Positions 1 through 7,400 of a stretch of DNA of 64,000 bases are shown here, piece after piece; within the stretch, counting starts at the first letter, position 1; the number at the start of each line of letters is the position of its first letter. Both the position numbers and the translations under genes were made by a program. Where the stretch lies: the NCBI RefSeq assembly GCF_001590725.1, contig NZ_LQXR01000010.1, forward strand, positions 1 through 64,000, in the 5' to 3' direction. This stretch comes from Snodgrassella sp. CFCC 13594 (GTDB taxonomy: Bacteria > Pseudomonadota > Gammaproteobacteria > Burkholderiales > Neisseriaceae). The notes beneath the pieces are model-generated. The model did no database searches and was not told the origin of the DNA. It saw only the letters and a list, made by a program, of their open reading frames with translations.

Positions 1-270
1 ATATTCGTTGATGGACAATGGACGATGACAGCAGAATCGGAAGCACAAAAAGCATCTGAAGAAGCATCAGCAAAACAGCAACAAATCATCGAACTGCTTA
101 ATAAAGCGGCTCAAAAAATCAGCGAATATCAAGATTTGATTGATTTTGCCGATTCTGAAGAAGAAACGGCTGCAGGTGAGGCTGGGTACAAAGCGTGGCG
201 TCAATACAGGGCGACACTGTTGAAGTACCAGAAAGGATTGATTACAGATAAGCCAACTGCACCTGAATAG
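1..270 (+). CDS. Phage tail fibre assembly protein, C-terminal part
   Basis: The frame is open from the window edge, so this is the 3' end of a longer gene. The encoded C-terminal 89 residues contain an Ala/Glu/Gln-rich helical stretch followed by a segment with YKAWRQYRATLLKY, typical of the C-terminus of tail-fibre assembly chaperones (Tfa/Caudo_TAP family). Such proteins help the distal tail fibre fold and trimerise, and in Mu-like phages the gene follows the fibre gene. The family call rests on this short C-terminal motif only. The ATG at 25 is internal and probably not the true start. Confidence 0.7.
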   Translation: MFVDGQWTMTAESEAQKASEEASAKQQQIIELLNKAAQKISEYQDLIDFADSEEETAAGEAGYKAWRQYRATLLKYQKGLITDKPTAPE

Positions 271-294
271 ACATAAATAAAGTAAAGACGGCGA

Positions 295-320
295 CGTGCC
301 GGTGTTGGAGCACCGGCACG
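295..320. terminator. Strong GC-rich hairpin after the tail genes
   Basis: A perfect 10-bp stem, CGTGCCGGTG with its complement and a 6-base loop, follows the tail-fibre assembly gene. A second imperfect GC-rich hairpin lies at 356-379. There is no clear T-run, so this may end or attenuate tail-operon transcription or structure the com leader. The function is inferred from position. Confidence 0.4.
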
Positions 321-412
321 CCAGCCAAGCAGTTTTGGCCTGCGTTGACTTCAAGGCCGCCACCTCGCGAGGCAGCGGCATTTTATCACGAGCAACTTAG
401 GAAACTGCGAAA

Positions 413-595
413 ATGAAATATCGTTGCAAAAACTGCAATAAGCTATTGGCCATTGGTACAGGCTCTTTAGAAATAAAGTGCCCACGATGTAAATCCATTA
501 ATAGCTTTGGCTCTTTAACAACCCAGAATGCCACTGAGCATCGAATTAAGAAGGACAATATCCGATGCCCAGTAATACCAAACCCGCGCCCATAA
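413..595 (+). CDS. com: Com-like zinc-finger translational regulator of Mu-like phage
   Basis: This 60-residue protein has the zinc-knuckle layout of phage Mu Com: C5-x2-C8 and C23-x2-C26, with the start RCKNCNKLL very close to Mu Com. In Mu, Com binds mRNA and melts a stem-loop that hides the start of the downstream modification gene mom. Here the gene downstream is an adenine methylase, which starts at 565 inside com (31-bp overlap), so translational coupling is likely. The distal half after residue 40 does not look conserved. Confidence 0.85.
   Translation: MKYRCKNCNKLLAIGTGSLEIKCPRCKSINSFGSLTTQNATEHRIKKDNIRCPVIPNPRP
538..568 (+). promoter_or_regulatory. Predicted translation-inhibiting stem-loop at the methylase start
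   Basis: GCATCG at 538-543 pairs perfectly with CGATGC at 563-568. The second arm contains the methylase ATG (565-567), and the 19-base loop contains the purine-rich ribosome site AAGAAGGA. This mirrors the Mu mom mRNA, where the start is sequestered until Com binds. The pairing is seen in the sequence; the function is inferred from Mu. Confidence 0.5.
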
Positions 596-1356
596 TCCCA
601 TGGATGGGCGGAAAACGGCGGCTTGCAAAACATTTGTTGCCATTGTTTCCAGCCCATACTTGTTATGTTGAGCCTTTTGCAGGTGGTGCTGCTTTGTTTT
701 TTATGCGGCCACAACCAGCCAAAGTGGAAGTGCTTAATGATTTGAATGGCCAGCTGGTTAATTTGTATCGTGTCGTACCGCATCATTTTGATGAATTTGT
801 GCGACAGTTTGATTATGCAGTGACCAGTCGCGAGGTGTTTCTCCGGCTTCAAGCTACACCACCCGACATGATGACAGACATTCAACGTGCGGCGCGATTC
901 TATTATCTCCAACACAATGCTTTTGGCGGCAAAACAAAGGATCAGCATTTTGGTACAGCAACGACTGGGCGAGCATTTGACTCCACCGGTATCAGTGCCA
1001 AGCTGCAAGTTGCCCGAAAACGACTGGCTGGGGGGTATGTTGAAAACGAATCATGGCAGCAATGTCTCAAACGCTATGACCGACCACATACTTTTTTCTA
1101 TTGTGACCCACCATACTGGCAGACGGCTGGTTATGACCGGGCATTTGATTGGGCTGAATACCAGCAGTTGGCCGAGGCAATGGCCAACATCAAAGGCAAG
1201 ATGATGCTTTCAATCAATGATCACCCCGACATTCGGACTTTGTTTGCAGGTTTCTGGCAGCGGCGCTTAGAACTGGTCTACACGATACCGAGCGATCCAA
1301 AATATCGGAATAGCAGCGGTGAGTTGGTGATTTGTAATTACACGCCAAACGATTGA
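565..1356 (+). CDS. Phage DNA adenine N6-methyltransferase (Dam/D12 class)
   Basis: This 263-residue enzyme transfers a methyl group from S-adenosylmethionine to adenine N6 in DNA. It shows the D12-class order: an N-terminal PWMGGKRRL motif (residues 11-19) and YVEPFAGGAALFF for SAM binding, then the catalytic DPPY at about 181-184. The C-terminus has NSSGELVICNY. It occupies the place of mom, directly after and overlapping com, as in several Haemophilus and Neisseria Mu-like prophages. The likely role is to protect phage DNA from host restriction late in the lytic cycle. Target sequence is not deducible; GATC is only a guess from family. Confidence 0.9.
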   Translation: MPSNTKPAPIIPWMGGKRRLAKHLLPLFPAHTCYVEPFAGGAALFFMRPQPAKVEVLNDLNGQLVNLYRVVPHHFDEFVRQFDYAVTSREVFLRLQATPPDMMTDIQRAARFYYLQHNAFGGKTKDQHFGTATTGRAFDSTGISAKLQVARKRLAGGYVENESWQQCLKRYDRPHTFFYCDPPYWQTAGYDRAFDWAEYQQLAEAMANIKGKMMLSINDHPDIRTLFAGFWQRRLELVYTIPSDPKYRNSSGELVICNYTPND

Positions 1357-1362
1357 TAAGGA

Positions 1363-1386
1363 AAAAGCGACGCTATCGTCGCTTTT
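1363..1386 (+). terminator. Rho-independent terminator after the methylase
   Basis: AAAAGCGACG, a 4-base loop and CGTCGCTTTT form a perfect 10-bp hairpin ending in T4, seven bases after the methylase stop. It probably closes the com-methylase transcript just inside the prophage right end. Confidence 0.85.
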
Positions 1387-1503
1387 GGTGTCTGTTGCAG
1401 TTGCATCTGGTGGTGTGGATTTGCAACGCTGTTACACTGTATGAAATAAAATCAAAAAGCGTTTATTGCACAAAGTGCGCAGCATTTTTCGCGCGCGGCT
1501 TCA

Positions 1504-2086
1504 ACCTAATGAAGATACCCTAGATATAATTAAACGTGAACAATATAGAGAACAATGGCAACAGTTAGTTCTAGAAAATGGTATTAAAGTAAGTCGTTCT
1601 ATACGAAATGGAGGCGCTATCTATGCATCGTTGTATCGCTATGATTATCAGTGGCTCCAGAGCTTTAACTCAGAACATCAAATAATCCAACAAGCACCTG
1701 AAACCCGTGTGGAATGGCCTCAACGAGATCGGGTGTACGTAAAACTATTACTACGAATTTTACATCAATCTAAAGATGATCTAAGTACTCCGAGACATTC
1801 TGCAAACTGGTATCTTATGCAATTACCGCAGCATTCAACAATAGAACATAATCTTAACAAGCTCCCATTAGTTAAACAGTTTTTAATGAAATATGTTGAA
1901 AGCATCACTGAATATCAACTACGAAGAGTCTGTGTAGCTGTTGAATCATTATCGTTAGATAATCAACAATTACACTTATGGCGAGTCTTTCGTTTAGCGG
2001 GACTCAGTAAAGAAAGAATAACTCCTGATGCAGCAAAAATTTTAAAACTATCTGGAATTTTTAAAACTGATGACAGCAAGAATTAA
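1504..2086 (+). pseudogene. tnsD: tnsD, 3' remnant cut by the Mu-like prophage
   Basis: The frame encodes about the last 195 residues of a TnsD/TniQ-type target-selection protein. Compared with Tn7 TnsD from memory, matching stretches include PNEDTLD, EQWQQLV, YASLYRYDYQWL, RVEWPQRDR, LNKLPLVKQFL and GLSKERIT near the C-terminus. Homology begins exactly after the phage end at 1503. The zinc-finger N-terminal region that recognises the attachment site is missing from this side. A TTG-initiated frame begins at 1466 inside the phage end, but its first dozen residues are phage-derived. The gene overlaps tnsE by 17 bp, as expected in a tnsDE operon. Confidence 0.9.
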
Positions 2087-3671
2087 TCAATTCGATCATA
2101 ATGTAACCGTGTCACATATTGGCGGACTTTTTAAAGGCTCAAGATCTCAAATATGGAGTATCAACCTTCAATGTTCACCAAAACAGGAAAAAAAATTTAC
2201 CAATTTCAGTAATGCGGCCATGCTAATCAGAGGTAAAAAGCTAAACTGTAGTGAACGACAATTATCCCAACCAAACCTAGTGATTACATTGTCTAATGAA
2301 AATACCCTTACACCATCATGCTTAAAATATTTTGATGAATTAACGACTGATTCAAACCTTGCGTATTTTGAGGGAATACAAACCAGCTTTATCATCGAGA
2401 GACCAGATCAAGCCACAATTCATCTTCCTCAATTTGAGTTAGCTCGCACGCTTTTCCTTATTAACTCTTATTTTTGTAGGGCAAGCCTCTCTACAACCAC
2501 AATCCAACATGAGTTTGAGGTTATTCAGAATGAAGATGGAAACTTAATTGTCTTTCTAGAAAATAATACAATGCCTTTAAAGTTGGTTAACCAAAAAGGG
2601 ACCCAATGCCTACTTGCTTGGTTACTACTTGATTCAAATGCAAAACAATCATTTGAAAGCATCTGCCGTTACCTTAACACTCAGCTCAAGAATGAGAATG
2701 GATGGAAAAAATGGATTTTCCAGTTTGATCCACCACCAATGATTGGTTGGACATTACATTTTCGAGGAAGGTATAACACATCACAAGAGGCTTTTCTTGT
2801 AGAAGAAATTGTTGGCATCGAAATCGATTCTAACATTCCAACAAACATTACTTTTTCACACCCATCTTTCATACAAATCAAGACTCAAGGACAGCAATCT
2901 GAACAAGGCTACAAGCCAGAATATAGTGACTCTCTAAACCCTAGTATTGATGATGATGCAACAGCTTCAATAAGGCAAGGAATTCGAGTTCTAAATGGTA
3001 ATGAATCCTGGGTAAGTTTCATTAAACCATTAGAAATAAATAAGAAAGGCAAAACCAAAATTACTAGACAGAAAGCAGAAGATGGTAGTGATGACAATGA
3101 GTCTGGTTCAGGATATTTAGTCAGTACAGACGAAGCAAATTATGCAGGTGATTTACCTGCTGCCGATGTCGGTGGCAAAAAGGACTATACAAATTACGAT
3201 CAGAAGTATGCTCAACGCTATAATAATTTCAACTCAATGATTGAAATACTCCAGTCTGGACATCAATGTACGCTTTATGAATCCGTAACCCATGAGCTTA
3301 TGAAAGTAGGACGTTCAGAATGTCATAAGCTTGCTAACAATAAACTACGAACAATTAAATTTGTACATCTTGCTCAAAGGGGAAAAGATTTTCTACTTAT
3401 TGAACTAGATACCGCTGATGGCATTAAGAGTATTTCGACTAAATTGATTCATCTGACAACCGATGATTGGAAAGTTTATTTAGATGATATTAAAAAACAT
3501 CTTGTCGCAAAATCATTGTCCTGGCCTAATGTTCTGTTCAATGATGTGTTTGGCATACATTCTCATACCCATATTGTCCATCCAAGGTTTGCAACTCAAG
3601 GAAGCGATTCTTCAGAATCAGTTAACAATTGGGCTGTAAGGATTATGAATGGGTTGAAGGACTTGATCTAA
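2070..3671 (+). CDS. tnsE: Tn7-like transposition protein TnsE
   Basis: The 533-residue product is nearly the length of Tn7 TnsE (538) and collinear with it. Recognisable blocks are VSHIGGLFKGS near the N-terminus, PQFELARTLFLINSYFCR, FDPPPMIGWTLH, VEEIVGIEI and, in the C-terminal DNA-binding half, LVSTDEANYAGDLPAADVGG. TnsE directs Tn7 into conjugative plasmids and lagging-strand replication structures by binding recessed 3' ends and the sliding clamp. The gene appears intact although tnsD upstream is broken, so the TnsE pathway could still work if tnsABC survive left of the window. Confidence 0.95.
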   Translation: MTARINQFDHNVTVSHIGGLFKGSRSQIWSINLQCSPKQEKKFTNFSNAAMLIRGKKLNCSERQLSQPNLVITLSNENTLTPSCLKYFDELTTDSNLAYFEGIQTSFIIERPDQATIHLPQFELARTLFLINSYFCRASLSTTTIQHEFEVIQNEDGNLIVFLENNTMPLKLVNQKGTQCLLAWLLLDSNAKQSFESICRYLNTQLKNENGWKKWIFQFDPPPMIGWTLHFRGRYNTSQEAFLVEEIVGIEIDSNIPTNITFSHPSFIQIKTQGQQSEQGYKPEYSDSLNPSIDDDATASIRQGIRVLNGNESWVSFIKPLEINKKGKTKITRQKAEDGSDDNESGSGYLVSTDEANYAGDLPAADVGGKKDYTNYDQKYAQRYNNFNSMIEILQSGHQCTLYESVTHELMKVGRSECHKLANNKLRTIKFVHLAQRGKDFLLIELDTADGIKSISTKLIHLTTDDWKVYLDDIKKHLVAKSLSWPNVLFNDVFGIHSHTHIVHPRFATQGSDSSESVNNWAVRIMNGLKDLI

Positions 3672-3727
3672 ACCAAAGGAAATTATCAACTTATAAGACT
3701 ATTTCACAAGAAAAAACATTTTACTTT

Positions 3728-3736
3728 TGCTATAAT
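3728..3736 (+). promoter_or_regulatory. Extended -10 promoter for the cargo operon
   Basis: TTGCTATAAT (TGC followed by TATAAT at 3731-3736) is an extended -10 element 32 bases before the ATG at 3768. No good -35 is visible. It lies in the 96-bp gap after tnsE, suggesting that the cargo is transcribed independently of the transposition genes. Confidence 0.5.
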
Positions 3737-3767
3737 TTATTGGTCAAACAATCAAATACTAAGAATT

Positions 3768-4241
3768 ATGTTACCTAATTTTCAACCACTGAGTGGGGCG
3801 CCATGGCAAATTTTGCCTCCAGGTGAGCACATCGCAACCCTACAAGAAATCGAACAAAGATTAGCATTTAACTCTCATAGACTTAACTTGTTTAATGGGC
3901 TTGTTTCCGCTGCTAGTTTATTAGCTCAGTCAGGATGTAAATATTTATATCTTGATGGTAGCTATGTAACAGAAAAGGATATGCCAGGTGATTTCGATGC
4001 ATGTTGGAGTATTGAACAGGTTGATTTTTCTCTAGTCGATCCAATTTTTTTAGATTTGAGTAATGGAACTACCGCACAAAAAGCACGTTTCGGTGGAGAA
4101 CTTTTTCCCAATCGTACTGAAAGAGCATCTGGTAAATTATTTAAAGATTTTTTTAAGAATGAAAAACATACAAATCAACAAAAAGGGATTATTGTAATAG
4201 ATCTTCAAACTGAATTTTCCTTACCAAATCAAGGAGTATAA
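3768..4241 (+). CDS. DUF6932-like / nucleotidyltransferase-fold protein
   Basis: The 157-residue protein resembles small DUF6932 proteins. The N-terminus has the LPPGEH pattern, and the centre has LDGSYVTEKDMPGDFDACW (residues 62-80), which looks like a GSx(10)DxD nucleotidyltransferase signature, as in the minimal nucleotidyltransferases of MNT-type antitoxins. It is the first gene of the cargo operon; a ribosome site (AAGGAG) for the next gene lies at its 3' end and only two bases separate the two genes. By analogy it might modify a partner protein or RNA as part of a toxin-antitoxin or defence module. That role is inference, and activity is not shown. Confidence 0.6.
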   Translation: MLPNFQPLSGAPWQILPPGEHIATLQEIEQRLAFNSHRLNLFNGLVSAASLLAQSGCKYLYLDGSYVTEKDMPGDFDACWSIEQVDFSLVDPIFLDLSNGTTAQKARFGGELFPNRTERASGKLFKDFFKNEKHTNQQKGIIVIDLQTEFSLPNQGV

Positions 4242-4243
4242 AA

Positions 4244-5488
4244 ATGATTTTAAACTCTTTTGAATTAAGTCTAACAGAACAAAAAATTAAACAGATACAA
4301 GCCACAATAGCTGATGTAGAGAAAGACACATCTGTAGATTCCTTTCTATTAAAATTAGAATTAGATTCTTTAAATGTATTTTTAAATGAATTGATTGAAG
4401 AGCGAGATGAATTCTTAGAAATTAGCCAAAATTTTAAACACAAGATCCCTGTAAAGAAAGAAGTCCTAAAATATCCAGAAAATCTAGTTTATATCAGAAT
4501 AGCTAATGATATCTCTCAAGAAGATATAGCTTCACTTTTAAATGTTAGTATTGAGGAGGTAAAAAGACAGGAAGATTACCTCTATAGACATTTAGATTCT
4601 ATTTCTTTATTGAGAATAAATGACTTTTTAGAAGAAAAAATATCGAATAGTTTAACTGTACATACGTCTCCAATTAATTGGAATAAATTTCCAATTAAAG
4701 AAATGCTAAAACGCAAATGGTTACTATCAGGCAATATTGATCCAATAAGTGCAATCAAAGCACGGTTTACAGATCTTTTTGGTAACGAGCAATATGAATT
4801 AGCATTACATAGAAAGTTTCACTTTAATGGAAATTCTCCCAATGAATACTCATTGCTTGCATGGCAGATTCAGGTTCTCAGTAAAGCGAAAGAGATAACA
4901 AAGCAAATAAAGATTCCAAAATTTAATAAAGATTCATCTTGGCTAAATCAGTTAGTTAGAATTTCTACTCATTCTAGTGGACCTCTAGAAGCTCAAGAAT
5001 TTCTTTTATCAAAAGGAATCATACTAATTGTAGAACCGCATTTACCATCTACATATCTTGATGGCGCTGCAATGCTTTTGCCAAACACCTCAATTCCTGT
5101 AATAGGACTCACATTAAGACAAGATCGCCTAGATAATTTTTGGTTTGTTCTTTTCCATGAATTAGGGCATATTTTTCTTCATCTGAATGCGGAACGCACC
5201 TCTATAGTTGATGAAGACGTTGGTATAGCTACAGATGAGGTTGAGATTGAAGCTGACAACTTTGCTCTTAACAACCTAATTCCTTCAGAACAATGGGATA
5301 TGTGTATGTGTAGGTTCTATATCAATGAAGATACCTTAAATGAAGATGCTAGAAATCTAAATATTCATCCAAGCATTATTGCTGGTAGATTAAGAAAAGA
5401 AAATAATAATTATCAAATATTTAATGAGAAAATTGGACTAAAGCAAGTACGAAAACTATTTTGGGGTGATGAATATGATTTTGAGTAA
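4244..5488 (+). CDS. HTH-domain ImmA/IrrE-family zinc metallopeptidase
   Basis: This 414-residue protein has an N-terminal helical, probably coiled-coil region (1-70), a helix-turn-helix-like segment (about 84-112, with ISQEDIASLLNVSIEEVKRQ) and a C-terminal ImmA/IrrE (COG2856) peptidase domain. The zinc motif HELGH is at 305-309, followed by an acidic helix (about 330-345) that could supply the third ligand. Proteins of this family cleave repressors or act as regulators and sensors in phage, stress and toxin-antitoxin loci. It sits two bases after the DUF6932-like gene and overlaps the next gene by about 20 bp, so the three form an operon. The cleavage target is unknown. Confidence 0.8.
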   Translation: MILNSFELSLTEQKIKQIQATIADVEKDTSVDSFLLKLELDSLNVFLNELIEERDEFLEISQNFKHKIPVKKEVLKYPENLVYIRIANDISQEDIASLLNVSIEEVKRQEDYLYRHLDSISLLRINDFLEEKISNSLTVHTSPINWNKFPIKEMLKRKWLLSGNIDPISAIKARFTDLFGNEQYELALHRKFHFNGNSPNEYSLLAWQIQVLSKAKEITKQIKIPKFNKDSSWLNQLVRISTHSSGPLEAQEFLLSKGIILIVEPHLPSTYLDGAAMLLPNTSIPVIGLTLRQDRLDNFWFVLFHELGHIFLHLNAERTSIVDEDVGIATDEVEIEADNFALNNLIPSEQWDMCMCRFYINEDTLNEDARNLNIHPSIIAGRLRKENNNYQIFNEKIGLKQVRKLFWGDEYDFE

Positions 5489-6554
5489 CCATTATGTTCC
5501 TTTCTTAAAGTGGCGACAAAGTGAATACCAAGCATTGTTTAAACTCAAAAAAGAGATTAAAGATCTTATTACCCCTTATATAATCATGCCACCAATCGAA
5601 TATGATTTTGAAGAAAAGCGGTTAAAGAAAACTATTCAAGAACACATTGAGCCTATGCCAAAACGCCTTAAAGATAAATGGGGAGCTAGACTCGCTCTTC
5701 TAGACTTTCATGACAGTATCGAGCAAGGGATCATGGATAATGGGGAAAATGTTATAAAATATGTCTATACAAAAGCCCTAGCTATGGGGTGTAAACTAAT
5801 TCCCGTTATCTCATTCCAGAAGTCCACTTGGTATTTAACAGAAATTAAATCAATTATTAGCTCTCAGAATTGTGGTATTGCTTTAAGACTTTTTTTAGAA
5901 GATTTGGATAAGCCGACTTTAAATAGTGAAATTGATCAAATATTGAAGATGTTTGATTTGAACATAAATGAGATTGATTTGATTATTGATTTAAAAGTAC
6001 CAGATAAGTTTGAACCATACCCTCTGTTCTCTAACCTCATCTTCATGAAAATTAATAAGATAAACAACCTCAAAAGTTATCGTTCTTTTATTATAGCTGC
6101 TCATTCATTGAATTTAAGAGAAATTAAACAACCAGGTGGATTATTTACTCGTCATGAATGGATGCTATATCCTTATTTTATAAATAAATTCAAAGATAAA
6201 TTGCCAACTTTTGGCGATTACACAACTGATAATATAGAATTTCTACCTCCTATGGATATGCGGAAGGTCAACCCATCAGCAAAATTAATTTATACACTAC
6301 CTCAACATTGGTATGTCTTAAAAGCTAAAGCATTTAGAGGAAATGAGATCCAAATGGTCTCTCTCTGTGCAAATGTTATTGGCCTACCAGGCTACAAAGG
6401 AGTTCCTTTTTCTGATGGGGATAAACGAATTCATGATACTGCAAACGGTAACGCAAATTTTGGAAACTTAGGAACGTGGAAGCAAGTGGCAATCAATCAT
6501 CATATGACAAAGGTTGTTTATCAGCTCTCCAGTTACCACGCTTCAATAATTTAG
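5469..6554 (+). CDS. Beta-family (sce7725-like) protein
   Basis: The product of about 361 residues begins NHYVPFLKWRQSEYQAL, typical of the 'beta protein' family (Pfam Beta_protein), to which the sce7725 family belongs. No catalytic motif can be assigned. The fold, with repeated LIPVI, IALRLFL and IDLIIDL strand segments, is consistent with a beta/alpha barrel. In many genomes such genes neighbour sce7726-type nuclease genes, as here. The start ATG at 5469 lies inside the peptidase gene; a GTG at 5466 and an ATG at 5475 are alternatives. The last 62 bp overlap the 3' end of the convergent nuclease gene. Confidence 0.75.
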   Translation: MNMILSNHYVPFLKWRQSEYQALFKLKKEIKDLITPYIIMPPIEYDFEEKRLKKTIQEHIEPMPKRLKDKWGARLALLDFHDSIEQGIMDNGENVIKYVYTKALAMGCKLIPVISFQKSTWYLTEIKSIISSQNCGIALRLFLEDLDKPTLNSEIDQILKMFDLNINEIDLIIDLKVPDKFEPYPLFSNLIFMKINKINNLKSYRSFIIAAHSLNLREIKQPGGLFTRHEWMLYPYFINKFKDKLPTFGDYTTDNIEFLPPMDMRKVNPSAKLIYTLPQHWYVLKAKAFRGNEIQMVSLCANVIGLPGYKGVPFSDGDKRIHDTANGNANFGNLGTWKQVAINHHMTKVVYQLSSYHASII

Positions 6555-7095
6555 TTTTAATTTCCAAACCTAATTCTTGGACAGTCATAACTTGATTCAA
6601 TTGCTTATACAGTTCTTTTCTAGTTTTATATTCAAGTCTCTCTGTAACACCATATTGATATAGCAGATCAATAGCCTCTGACTTCCATAAAATATGAGCT
6701 AAACTAAAAAAATCTACATTTGGATTAGGTTTAGCTCTCCTCATCGAGCGAAAGCTTACACCTCCTCTAGGACCTTTTGTCACTAAAATAAGTCCACACC
6801 ATTCGGGGGTAGAAACCATTACATCTTTGAAATGGTTTTCAGCTACAACAAAAGTAACTTTTTGCAAGCTTTTTGAATATTGTGATAACTGATTTTGCAA
6901 TCTAAGCAGATTATCTTTAGAGCTTTTAATTTCATAACCATGAATACAGTTATCAAATACTGCGATGTCTACTCGATTTCGACCATGCTCTAAAGGTAAC
7001 TCATCAACGACTAAATGATCGTCTTTAACGTAGTATTGCTTTTGCAATCTACTATGTAAAGCATGACGAATATCTTGATCATTTGTTGCATTCAT
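6493..7095 (-). CDS. sce7726-like PD-(D/E)XK nuclease-fold protein
   Basis: This 200-residue protein has VDIAVFDNCIHGYEIKSS around residues 42-59, giving D43 with E55-x-K57, the PD-(D/E)XK nuclease core; a helix with LRLQNQLSQYSK follows. It matches the sce7726 family, commonly found beside sce7725/beta-family proteins. It is transcribed toward the beta-protein gene, and the two coding regions overlap tail to tail by 62 bp, so each mRNA is antisense to the other. With its own upstream region it can be controlled separately. It is the probable DNA-cutting effector of the cargo system; this is inference. Confidence 0.75.
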   Translation of the reverse strand: MNATNDQDIRHALHSRLQKQYYVKDDHLVVDELPLEHGRNRVDIAVFDNCIHGYEIKSSKDNLLRLQNQLSQYSKSLQKVTFVVAENHFKDVMVSTPEWCGLILVTKGPRGGVSFRSMRRAKPNPNVDFFSLAHILWKSEAIDLLYQYGVTERLEYKTRKELYKQLNQVMTVQELGLEIKTKLLKRGNWRADKQPLSYDD

Positions 7096-7189
7096 TTTCT
7101 TTAAAGTATCTAAACTTCACTTATGTTTAATGATGTATTATACAATGTAGTAAACTTAGACGGTAGGAAGACTGCTGATTTTTGTGAAT

Positions 7190-7338
7190 AGTTAACAACT
7201 ATTTTGTAATTTATTTTTTAATAAGAAAGATTACCCATAATATAGTTAAGAACTATTTTGTGATTTTAGCGGATAAAAATTAACTTAAACCATTGATTTT
7301 TATCCGCCACCAGTTAACAACTATTTTGTCTGACCATA
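7190..7338. repeat. Tn7L-type end of element 1 with three TnsB-like sites
   Basis: Three same-orientation copies of AGTTAACAACTATTTTGT lie at 7190-7207, 7244-7261 (one base different) and 7312-7329. Wide spacing and count match Tn7L, which has three separated TnsB sites. Read from the terminus they become ACAAAATAGTTGTTAACT, similar in layout to Tn7's ACAATAAAGTCTTAAACT. Confidence 0.8.
7269..7307. terminator. Perfect 12-bp hairpin inside the element 1 end
   Basis: GCGGATAAAAAT and its exact complement ATTTTTATCCGC flank a 15-base spacer between the second and third TnsB-like sites. The AT-rich base on both sides could end transcription in either direction and insulate the transposon from outside reading. 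Confidence 0.5.
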
Positions 7339-7339
7339 G

Positions 7340-7344
7340 GCTAC
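7340..7344. repeat. 5-bp target duplication, left copy (GCTAC)
   Basis: GCTAC directly precedes the TGTATGAGAG terminus of element 2 and is repeated at 18047-18051 after the other end. Five bases is the Tn7 duplication length. One base to the left, GGCTA (7339-7343) may be the duplication of element 1. Confidence 0.9.
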
Positions 7345-7391
7345 TGTATGAGAGTAATAAAGTATCATACTACTCAATAAAGTTTCATACT
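7345..7391 (+). repeat. Tn7R-type end of element 2 with compact TnsB-like sites
   Basis: The terminus TGTATGAGA is followed by GTAATAAAGTATCATACT (7354-7371) and CAATAAAGTTTCATACT (7375-7391). The two sites are about 20 bp apart, the tight packing seen at Tn7R. The core AATAAAGT is shared with Tn7's own TnsB sites. Confidence 0.85.
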
Positions 7392-7400
7392 AAATTGCTC

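Larger units (their letters stand above)
1..1503 (+). mobile_element. Right end of a Mu-like prophage
   Basis: The segment holds a tail-fibre assembly gene, a com-like gene and a DNA methylase, the order expected at the right end of Mu-like phages. The inferred boundary is at 1503: read on the minus strand from there, the sequence starts TGAAGCCGCGCGCGAAAAA, close to the Mu right-end MuA site as I remember it (TGAAGC, GCGC, CGAAAAA). Immediately right of 1503 the reading frame becomes the C-terminal part of TnsD, so the phage sits inside tnsD. The left end and its target duplication lie outside the window; the five bases after the end are ACCTA. Confidence 0.85.
1504..7338 (+). mobile_element. 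Tn7-like transposon 1 (distal part: tnsD', tnsE, cargo, Tn7L-type end)
   Basis: Contents are a truncated tnsD, an intact tnsE, a defence-like cargo cluster and an AT-rich end with three spaced copies of AGTTAACAACTATTTTGT (or a one-base variant). Three spaced TnsB sites are typical of Tn7L. The inferred terminus is at 7338: read inward on the minus strand it starts TATGGTCAGACAAAATAGT, which aligns without gaps to Tn7's TGTGGGCGGACAATAAAGT. The usual TGT is TAT here, so the boundary is uncertain by a few bases. The tnsABC end lies left of the window, beyond the Mu-like prophage. Confidence 0.75.

Noticed and set aside
67-1008. Long minus-strand frames at 67-381 and 397-1008
   Set aside because: They are antisense to the tail-assembly, com and methylase genes and show no domain; the first runs through the GC-rich hairpins.
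1466-1503. TTG-initiated extension making tnsD' look like a 206-residue gene
   Set aside because: The first dozen codons are the GC-rich phage end; TnsD similarity starts only after 1503.
7140-7400. CRISPR-like spaced repeats
   Set aside because: Repeats are only three per end, irregularly spaced, and fit TnsB sites at transposon ends; no cas genes nearby.
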